From JACKFB01 sp041389525 (lineage in GTDB: Bacteria > Myxococcota_A > UBA9042 > PHBI01 > JACKFB01), in assembly GCA_041389525.1 (NCBI GenBank), contig JAWKRR010000104.1, forward strand, positions 1 through 10,894: DNA of 10,894 nucleotides, given 5' to 3'. The notes beneath the pieces are model-generated. The model did not search any database and was not told the origin of the DNA. It was given only the letters and a program-made list of their open reading frames with translations. Position numbers and translations under genes: made by a program. This document shows positions 1 through 5,743 of the stretch, piece after piece. Numbering within the stretch: position 1 is the stretch's first letter; each line of letters begins with the position of its first letter.

Positions 1-957
1 GATGGGGATGGCGAGGACGACGCCCGCGGGGAGCTCGGCGCGCAGCTCCTCGACAGCCTTGTGGATGCGGTGGGCGACCTCGACGGTGTTGGTGCCGGAC
101 TGCTTGCGGACGATGAGCGCCACGGCCGGTTCGCCGTCCAGGGTCGCGATGGAGCGGCGCTCCTCGGCGCCGTCTTCCACGGTGGCGACGTCGCGGACGC
201 GGATGGGTGGGCCGCTGGGCGTGGGGATGATGAGCTGGCCGATCTGCTCGGCGGTGTGGACCTGACCGCGGGTCTTCACGGTCAGCTCGCGGGTGCCGGT
301 CTCCAGGCGGCCGCCGGGGATCTCGACGTTCTGCGCCGCGATGGCTTGAAGGACGTCGGCGGCGGCGAGGCCGTACTGCTCGAGGCCGTCGGGGTGTAGC
401 CAGACGTGGAACTCGCGCTCCTGGTCGCCGACCAGCTCGACGGAGCCGACGTCCTGGAGGGTCTGAAGCCGCGCCTTGACGACGTCATCGGCGAGGCGGG
501 TCAGCTCGCGCGCCGGCAGCGGGCCGCCGATGGCGAGGTTGATGACCGGGGCGGCGCCGATGTCGAACTTCTGGACGACCGGCGCCTCCAAATCTGGAGG
601 CAATTCACTCTGAATCGCCGCGATGCGGTCGCGGATATCCTGCGCCGCCTGGTCCGGACTGACGCCGAGCTGGAACTGCACCACCATCGTGGCGACGTTC
701 TCCTGCGCGGTCCCCTGCATGAAGTCGATGCCGCCGACCGACCCGACGGCCTCCTCGAGCTTCTCCAGGACCTTGGTCTCGACGCTCTCGGGGTCAGCGC
801 CCGGGTAGACGGCCGTGACCGTCACGATCGGGAACTCGACGTTCGGGAAGAGGTCGACGCCGATGTCGCCGTAGGCCGCGAGGCCAAAGACGACGAGGGT
901 GCCGATCATCACGGTCGCGAGGACCGGGCGGCGGATCGAGATATCGGAGAGTGTCAC
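1..957 (-). CDS. RND efflux permease, HAE1-type (N-terminal 319 residues, cut by left edge)
   Basis: This is the inner-membrane proton-driven pump subunit of a tripartite RND efflux system, exporting drugs or other amphiphiles from periplasm or membrane to the outer-membrane channel. The frame is open from a GTG at 957 to the window edge, giving 319 of roughly 1000-1050 expected residues. The short cytoplasmic start (SDISIRRPV) leads into TM1 at about residues 12-30. The family-typical LFPNVEFPIV (36-45) and YPGADPESVE (51-60) follow, then the start of the periplasmic porter domain (PN1/PN2), including GGRLETG and the VRDVATVEDG strand. Its GTG start overlaps the TGA of the upstream adaptor gene as GTGA, which fixes the start and implies translational coupling. 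The FPNVEFP motif suggests a hydrophobe/amphiphile (HAE1, MdtB/AcrB-like) pump rather than a heavy-metal pump, but the charged TM4 residues that would confirm this lie outside the window. Substrate unknown. Confidence 0.95.
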   Translation of the reverse strand, partial: MTLSDISIRRPVLATVMIGTLVVFGLAAYGDIGVDLFPNVEFPIVTVTAVYPGADPESVETKVLEKLEEAVGSVGGIDFMQGTAQENVATMVVQFQLGVSPDQAAQDIRDRIAAIQSELPPDLEAPVVQKFDIGAAPVINLAIGGPLPARELTRLADDVVKARLQTLQDVGSVELVGDQEREFHVWLHPDGLEQYGLAAADVLQAIAAQNVEIPGGRLETGTRELTVKTRGQVHTAEQIGQLIIPTPSGPPIRVRDVATVEDGAEERRSIATLDGEPAVALIVRKQSGTNTVEVAHRIHKAVEELRAELPAGVVLAIPI

Positions 958-1958
958 GGGGCCACCTCAGCGGGCAGGGCGTCGGCGGTCGGTTTGGCGG
1001 CCTCGACCGGGCGGGCGGGCGCCGCGAGGCGGGCCTCGGCGAAGAGGCCTGGCGCGATGGAGCCGTCGGCGTTCGGCAGCTCGACGATGGCCACGGCCGC
1101 GCGGGAACGCGGGTCCACGGACGGGACGAGCCGCGTCACGGTGCCCTCGACCTCGCGGTCCAGGGCGGGGAAGCGAACGCGCAGCGCGGTGCCCACGGCG
1201 ACGTCGCGCAGCCGGACCGAGGGGATATCCAGGCGGACGTCCAGGGGCGAGCGCTGCTCCAGGGTGAGGTACGGCGTGGGCGGCATCGACGCGGCGGCCT
1301 CGCCCTCGGAGATGTGGCGACGCACCACGACGGCGTCGAACGGCGCCCGAACCTCGGCCTCGGAGATGGAGCGCTTGGCCATGTCGCGCACGACGATGGC
1401 TTGCTGCAGCGCAGCACCCGCCGCGCGGGTCTGGGCGACGGCCATGTCGTTCTGACGCTCGGGGATGGCGTTGGACGCGAGCAGCTTCTTGGCGCGGTCG
1501 GCCTCGATCCGCGCGGTCTGGACCTGGACCTGCGCGCTGCGCACCGCGGCCTGCGCTTGGCGGAGCCGCAGGTCGAAGTCGGTGGTGTCGAGCTGCACGA
1601 TGACCTGACCCGCGGTCACGGTCTCGCCCTCGTTGGCGAAGACGCCGCGCACGGTCCCGGACTGGTTGGCCGAGATCGTGGAGCGGCGGTGCGGCGCGCT
1701 GGAGCCGGTGAAGATGGCGTCGGCTTGGAGCTTCGCGGCGGGCTGTGGGGCGTCGGCGGGCTTGTCGGCCGGCGCGCCCGGTTTCGCTGCGCCGTCGGCG
1801 GCCTCGGCCGGAGCCTCGGCGGCGCCGCTGATGCTGACCGGCACGGCCTCGTTCGGCAGCGCCGCGCCCTCTTCGCCGCGGTCGCAGCCGCTGAGGACCA
1901 GCATCGCCGCGCAGCTCACCATCCCGAACGCGCGCAGGGCGTGGGCAATCGTTCTCAC
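954..1958 (-). CDS. RND efflux periplasmic adaptor (membrane fusion protein, HlyD/AcrA family), lipoprotein
   Basis: The adaptor bridges the inner-membrane RND permease and the TolC-like channel. Its 334 residues begin with a lipoprotein signal peptide ending in the lipobox LSGC, with lipidated Cys25. Asp26 at +2 is the residue that in E. coli blocks Lol sorting and keeps lipoproteins in the inner membrane, as expected for an adaptor. An Ala/Pro/Glu-rich linker (about 26-78) follows. Next come the lipoyl/barrel-sandwich half motif around SGTVRGVFANEGETVTAG (100-117), an alpha-helical hairpin (about 130-205) rich in Ala/Gln/Arg, the second lipoyl half (EAEVRAPFDAVVVRRHISEG) and a beta-barrel ending near PGLFAEARL. 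The start is GTG at 1958. It is preceded six bases away by GGAGG, which lies inside the last codons of the tolC-like gene, and it overlaps that gene's TGA as GTGA. The stop overlaps the permease start in the same way. Confidence 0.95.
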   Translation of the reverse strand: MRTIAHALRAFGMVSCAAMLVLSGCDRGEEGAALPNEAVPVSISGAAEAPAEAADGAAKPGAPADKPADAPQPAAKLQADAIFTGSSAPHRRSTISANQSGTVRGVFANEGETVTAGQVIVQLDTTDFDLRLRQAQAAVRSAQVQVQTARIEADRAKKLLASNAIPERQNDMAVAQTRAAGAALQQAIVVRDMAKRSISEAEVRAPFDAVVVRRHISEGEAAASMPPTPYLTLEQRSPLDVRLDIPSVRLRDVAVGTALRVRFPALDREVEGTVTRLVPSVDPRSRAAVAIVELPNADGSIAPGLFAEARLAAPARPVEAAKPTADALPAEVAP

Positions 1959-3523
1959 TTAGGACCTCCGTCAGAGAGCAGGGTCGACGCGCTCAGGGTG
2001 TCGCCCACGGCCGCGCGCAGGGTCGCGCGCGCCAAAAGACATCGATATCCGCTGGCCACGCGCTGGTCGCGCGCCTTGTGCAGGGCCGCCTCCGCGGTGA
2101 CGACGTCGGTCGCCGTCGCGTCGCCGGCCTCGTAGCGGGCGGAGTCCAAGCGCAGGCTCTCGGCGGCCAGCGACTCGGCGAGCGCTGCCACGCCCTGGAC
2201 CTCGGCCGTGGCGTGCAGGTCCTGCCGCGCCTGCTCGATCTGCAGGCGCAGCGAGTCGGTCAGCGCGGCCACCTGCTCCGCCGCCTGCCGCGACCGCGCG
2301 CGGGCCGCGGCGATCCCCGAGTGGGTCGCGCCCCACTCGAAGACGTTCCACCGGAGATTCAGCCCGATAAATGCTGAGTCTTTGACGGCCAGGCCCTGAC
2401 CCTCCAGGTGGGTGTAGGCGGCGATGGCGGACACCGAGGGCCACATGCGCGCCTTGGCCAGGTCGACGCCCAACTCGGCTTGGCGGCCCGTGGCGCGCGC
2501 GCTCTGGAGCTCAGGCCGGGTGGCGAGCGCGCGGTCGAGCAGCGCGTCGAGCTGGGCCGTCTCCGCCTGGCACGAGCCCACATCGACCGGCGCGGGCTCA
2601 AGGGCGGTCGCCTCCGCGGCCGACAGCCCCATCACGGTCGCCAGCATCGTCCGCGCCAGCTTGACGTGCGTCTGCGCGGCGATGAGGTCCTGGGCCGCCG
2701 CAGCCTGCGCGACCTGAAGCCGCAGCAGGTCGCTCTTCAGCGCCACCCCGCCCTGGACCAGGGCCTCGAGCTGCTGAATCCGCGGCGCGAACTCGCCCAC
2801 GGACTGCTGGGCCGACGCCTCCATCGCGATCATCAGGTGCAGCCGCAGCCAGGCACCGACCGCCTCGACCGCGGCCTGCCGCGCGGCCTCGGCGCGCCCC
2901 GACTCGGCGGCGTCCAGCCCCAGGGCCAGCCCCTCGCGCGTCGAGCGGGTGCTGATGAGGTCGGTCAGGGGCTGCATGATCGACACGCCCACGCTGCCGG
3001 TGACCTGATCCTGAATCCGCGTGGGGGACGAGAAGCCCGAGAGCAGGCCGGCCAGCGCAGCCTCGTAAGGCGTGGTCGGGGCCGGCAGCGCGATCGCGTC
3101 GCCGCCGCCGCCGCCGAACGAGACCTCTTGGGCCTTGTCCCAGACCTTGATGTCGGCGGTGAGCTGGAGCACAGGCCGCAGCTGGGCTTTACCCCGGATC
3201 CGGTCCGCCTTGGCCAGATCGACGGCCGCGTCTTTGACCCGCACCATCGGGCTGTGCGCCACCGCCGCCTCGATGGCCTCGTCCAGGGAGACCTCGGCGG
3301 CCGTGGCTGGGAATGTGAAGGCCAGCGCCGCCGAGAGGGCGGCCACGAGAGAGCCGACTAACAGAGCGGACCGAGCGAGCGCTTGGCCCCGTGGTGCATG
3401 GCAAGACGCGGCGAGGAGTCGTGCTGTAGCACGGCGACGAGGTGCAACGCCGCCATGTGCCTCGCGGCCAAACGGGCGCGACGGGAGGTCTGTTGGTCGG
3501 CTCTCTACTCGAACTCGCATCAT
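1955..3523 (-). CDS. TolC-like outer-membrane efflux protein
   Basis: This is the outer-membrane channel of the RND pump, forming a trimeric barrel and periplasmic alpha-helical tunnel. From ATG 3523 it has 522 residues. The body shows the two-fold OEP repeat. The first copy begins at AEVSLDEAIEAAVAHSP and has long Ala/Gln/Arg helices around QQLEALVQGGVALKSDLL. The second covers ELQSARATGRQAELGVDLAK, then LRWNVFEWGATHSGIAAAR, and ends with the RYEAGDATATDVVTAEAAL helix. A hydrophobic signal segment lies at about residues 53-71, with a likely signal peptidase I site at ATA|AEVS near residue 75. It is preceded by an unusual Arg-rich stretch of about 50 residues. The ATG at 3523 (a second is at 3520) shares one base with the tetR TGA. 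GGGAG lies five bases upstream, supporting this start, and there is no in-frame ATG, GTG or TTG downstream that leaves a normal signal peptide. A Gly run lies in the first extracellular-loop region. Confidence 0.93.
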   Translation of the reverse strand: MMRVRVESRPTDLPSRPFGREAHGGVAPRRRATARLLAASCHAPRGQALARSALLVGSLVAALSAALAFTFPATAAEVSLDEAIEAAVAHSPMVRVKDAAVDLAKADRIRGKAQLRPVLQLTADIKVWDKAQEVSFGGGGGDAIALPAPTTPYEAALAGLLSGFSSPTRIQDQVTGSVGVSIMQPLTDLISTRSTREGLALGLDAAESGRAEAARQAAVEAVGAWLRLHLMIAMEASAQQSVGEFAPRIQQLEALVQGGVALKSDLLRLQVAQAAAAQDLIAAQTHVKLARTMLATVMGLSAAEATALEPAPVDVGSCQAETAQLDALLDRALATRPELQSARATGRQAELGVDLAKARMWPSVSAIAAYTHLEGQGLAVKDSAFIGLNLRWNVFEWGATHSGIAAARARSRQAAEQVAALTDSLRLQIEQARQDLHATAEVQGVAALAESLAAESLRLDSARYEAGDATATDVVTAEAALHKARDQRVASGYRCLLARATLRAAVGDTLSASTLLSDGGPK

Positions 3524-4146
3524 CAAGACTCCCGTGCCCCGGCGCCGTGCATGAACATCTCGGCGATACGCTCGACGGTGGGGGCCACCGGGCCCGGCTC
3601 GCCGACCATCAGGTCATCGAGGCTCAGCGCGCGAATGAGCCCCTTCAGTGCCCGCGCGTACACCACCGGATCGCCCGGCTGCAGCGCCCCTTCGGCGATC
3701 CCGCGCTCCACGAGCCTCGCGAAGCCGCCGACGATATCATCCTGGGCGCATTGGACGCGCTGGCCCAACACGCTCTGCCGCTCCCAATCGATCATGGCGT
3801 TATGCGCCACGAACGCGATGAAGAAGTCGCGGTGCTCCATCGCGACCTCGAGGTGCCGGACCAGAAACCAGCGCAGCCGGTCCTCGAAGGCCAGCGGCAC
3901 GGGCGGCTCCTCGGCCACCTGACGCCGGAATGCCTCGGTGATGTGGTCGGCGACGGCCCCAAAGACGTCCTCTTTCGAGCTGAAGTACCGGTAGATGGCG
4001 CCCGGAGAGTAGCCCGCGCCTCGGGCGATCTCGTCCATCGTGGCGCCGTGGAAGCCCTTGCGCGAGAAAACGGGTATCGCCGCCTCGATAAAAGCGAGGC
4101 GGGCCGTGGCGGTTTCGCGTTCTTTACGCGGTGTTATTGAAGACAT
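3523..4146 (-). CDS. TetR/AcrR-family transcriptional regulator of the efflux operon
   Basis: This 207-residue protein has the normal TetR length. The N-terminal DNA-binding domain (about 10-60) contains the helix-turn-helix with FSRKGFHGATMDEIARGAG followed by SPGAIYRYFSSKEDVF, the classic AIYxYFxxKE recognition-helix signature. The C-terminal ligand-binding and dimerisation domain (about 75-207) is all helical and diverse, so the inducer cannot be predicted. It is the first gene of the tetR-tolC-adaptor-permease unit, and its TGA overlaps the channel gene's ATG. By analogy with AcrR-type regulators it probably represses its own operon and is released by a pump substrate. ATG 4146 is chosen because it gives a usual-length N-terminus (SSITPRKERETATARLAF), although no clear Shine-Dalgarno sequence precedes it. 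An in-frame ATG at 4188 lies inside the palindromic operator and is less likely, because transcription probably starts downstream of it. Confidence 0.93.
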   Translation of the reverse strand: MSSITPRKERETATARLAFIEAAIPVFSRKGFHGATMDEIARGAGYSPGAIYRYFSSKEDVFGAVADHITEAFRRQVAEEPPVPLAFEDRLRWFLVRHLEVAMEHRDFFIAFVAHNAMIDWERQSVLGQRVQCAQDDIVGGFARLVERGIAEGALQPGDPVVYARALKGLIRALSLDDLMVGEPGPVAPTVERIAEMFMHGAGARES

Positions 4147-4271
4147 ACTTAGGCCGGGTGAGCAACGAGGTCCGCACAGTAAAGACATCTTTACTCGGGA
4201 GCAAGTGTTCTTTTCGAGGCCCGCGCGCTGCATCGCGGAGAACCCTTGGTGACGCCGGGTTTGAGGCCCTG
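4147..4271. other. Intergenic region between ndh and tetR
   Basis: Apart from the palindromic operator and predicted promoter at 4176-4204, this stretch shows no gene, no ribosome binding site ahead of a plausible small ORF, and no hairpin followed by T residues that would terminate ndh transcription. Read-through from ndh into the efflux operon therefore cannot be excluded. Confidence 0.6.
4176..4204 (-). promoter_or_regulatory. Predicted tetR operon promoter with TetR-type operator palindrome
   Basis: A perfect inverted repeat AGTAAAGA-CA-TCTTTACT occupies 4178-4195, an AT-rich island in otherwise very GC-rich sequence, 32-49 bases upstream of the tetR start. On the minus strand a -35-like TTGCTC (4204-4199) and a -10-like TACTGT (4181-4176) are 17 bases apart, so the palindrome would fill the spacer and overlap the -10 box. 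This is a common arrangement for autorepression by a TetR dimer. The palindrome is directly visible. The promoter boxes match the sigma-70 consensus only partly, and binding by the adjacent regulator is inferred from position. Confidence 0.62.
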
Positions 4272-5621
4272 CTAGGCGTCGGGGGCCGAGGGACGCGGCG
4301 CGGCCACGGGCTGGGATGTGGCGGGCCCGATCTCGGGCTGGCCTTCGGGCGAGGGCCCGGCTGCGGCCTCGGGGAAGTCCCGCCAATCTCGGTCGGTGAT
4401 GAGCCGCGCGCCGCGGTGGTACGACACGTAGGACCAGGCCCAGCGCAGCAGCACCAGGACGCGATTTCGGAAGCCGGACAGGTAGTAGATGTGGACCACC
4501 AGCCACGCGATCCAGGCGAAGAAGCCGCCGAAGCGGGCTTTTCCGGTCTCGACGATGGCGCGGCTGCGGCCCACGGTGGCCATCTGGCCCTTGTCTCGGT
4601 AGCGGAAGGGGGCGCGTGCGGTGCCGGCGATGGCGGAGCGGACGACGCCCGCGACGTGCCGGCCTTGCTGGAGGGCGACGGGGGCGAGGCCGGGCAGGGG
4701 CTTGCCGCTGGGGCCGACGAGGTGGGCGAGGTCGCCGATGACGAAGATCTCGGGGAGGCCGGGGACTGACAGGTCGGGCTCGACGACGACGCGGCCCATG
4801 CGGTCCAGGGGCACGCCAAGGCTCGCGCCCAGGGGGGAGGCTTGCACGCCGGCGGCCCAGACCACCGTGGCGGCGTCGACCCGCTCGTGACCGACGTCGA
4901 CGCCGCGCTCGTCGACGCCGGTGACCATGCTGGAGGTCCACACCTGCACGCCGATGCGCTCGAGGTCGCGTGTGGCGCGGCTGACAAGCTCGGCGTCGAA
5001 GGAGGCGAGGATGCGCTCGCCGCCTTCGAGCAGCACGACGCGGGTGAGCTTGGGGTCGATGCGCCGGAAGTCGCGGGCGAGGGTGAAGCGGCTCATCTCG
5101 GCGATGGCGCCGGCCATCTCGACGCCCGTGGGGCCGCCGCCGATGACCACGAAGGTCAGCAGGCGCTTGCGCTCGGTCGCGTCGGTGGCGCGCTCGGCGC
5201 CCTCGAAGGCCTCGAGGACGCGGCGCCGGATCTCGGTGGCCTGGGCGAGGGTCTTGAGCCCGGGGGCGTGGGGCTCCCAGGCCTCGTGGCCGAAGTAGGA
5301 GTGCTGCGCGCCGGTCGCCAGGATGAGGAAGTCGTAGTCGAGGGCCCCAAACTCGCCCTCGACGCGCTTCTCGGCCGGCAGCACCCGGTCGACCGCGCCG
5401 TGCAGCACGCGGACGTTGTCGTGGCGAGCCAGCAGCGAGCGGATCGGCGCGGCGATCTCCGCGGGAGACAAGCCCGCGGTCGCGACTTGATAGAGCAGCG
5501 GCTGAAAGAGGTGGTGATTGCGGCGGTCGATGAGGGTGACCTCGACGTCGCGCACCCCGCCGAGCGCGCGCGCCGCGTTGAGGCCGCCGAAGCCGCCCCC
5601 GATGATGACTACGCGCTGCAA
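4272..5621 (-). CDS. ndh: Type II NADH:quinone oxidoreductase (NDH-2)
   Basis: This single-subunit, non-proton-pumping respiratory enzyme passes electrons from NADH through FAD to membrane quinone. Its 449 residues are usual for the family. The FAD-binding Rossmann motif GGGFGG lies at 8-13, close to the N-terminus. The motif LYQVATAGLSP (43-53) is typical of bacterial NDH-2. The second Rossmann fold has GGGPTGVEMAG (161-171), with an acidic E199 ending its second beta strand, which favours NADH over NADPH. The second FAD contact is FVIGDLAHL (293-301), and the quinone-site APVALQQG is at 313-320. The hydrophobic, amphipathic C-terminal segment (about 364-402) is the membrane anchor, and a Pro/Ala-rich tail follows. 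The start is TTG at 5621, with GGAGG seven bases upstream. It faces away from the DUF2330 gene and is 125 bases upstream of tetR, so it is probably a separate unit. No terminator hairpin with a T-run was found after it. Confidence 0.95.
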   Translation of the reverse strand: MQRVVIIGGGFGGLNAARALGGVRDVEVTLIDRRNHHLFQPLLYQVATAGLSPAEIAAPIRSLLARHDNVRVLHGAVDRVLPAEKRVEGEFGALDYDFLILATGAQHSYFGHEAWEPHAPGLKTLAQATEIRRRVLEAFEGAERATDATERKRLLTFVVIGGGPTGVEMAGAIAEMSRFTLARDFRRIDPKLTRVVLLEGGERILASFDAELVSRATRDLERIGVQVWTSSMVTGVDERGVDVGHERVDAATVVWAAGVQASPLGASLGVPLDRMGRVVVEPDLSVPGLPEIFVIGDLAHLVGPSGKPLPGLAPVALQQGRHVAGVVRSAIAGTARAPFRYRDKGQMATVGRSRAIVETGKARFGGFFAWIAWLVVHIYYLSGFRNRVLVLLRWAWSYVSYHRGARLITDRDWRDFPEAAAGPSPEGQPEIGPATSQPVAAPRPSAPDA

Positions 5622-5664
5622 CTCTCACCTCCGTGGCGTCATCGAGCGCGTTGAGCGCCCGCCC

Positions 5665-5693
5665 ATCATACGACGCCTCCACTTAGCCTCGAC
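5665..5693 (-). promoter_or_regulatory. Possible ndh promoter
   Basis: On the minus strand TATGAT (5670-5665) matches the sigma-70 -10 consensus at five of six positions. It lies about 44 bases upstream of the ndh TTG start. The -35 region 17 bases further upstream (around 5693-5688, GTCGAG) is a poor match, so this would be a weak or activator-dependent promoter. It lies inside the 122-base divergent region shared with the DUF2330 gene. Confidence 0.35.
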
Positions 5694-5712
5694 GGCCGAG
5701 GGCTGCTACTAT
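5683..5712 (+). promoter_or_regulatory. Possible promoter of the DUF2330 gene
   Basis: On the plus strand TACTAT (5707-5712) resembles the -10 consensus. It is preceded, 18 bases away, by TTAGCC (5683-5688), a weak -35 match. Transcription would begin near 5719, leaving a leader of about 25 bases that holds AGGAG six bases ahead of the ATG at 5744. Support is by position and consensus only. Confidence 0.35.
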
Positions 5713-5743
5713 CTCGGGCGTTCGACCCGCCCAGGAGCCCCCC

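Noticed and set aside
951..2135. 394-codon open frame on the plus strand opposite the adaptor and channel genes
   Set aside because: It is the antisense shadow of two clearly recognisable genes. The translation is Arg/Gly/His-rich with no family motifs, as expected when the G/C-rich third positions of the real gene are read in reverse.
4140..4150. AAGACATACTT at the tetR start codon as a second, degenerate operator copy
   Set aside because: It shares AAGACAT with the main palindrome, but its arms are only 3 bp, too weak to call without binding or conservation data.
3523..5682. A 719-codon minus-strand frame that would fuse an Arg/Pro-rich region to the TetR regulator
   Set aside because: The upstream part is the out-of-frame reading of ndh. 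Only the last 207 codons form a real protein, with its own promoter and start.
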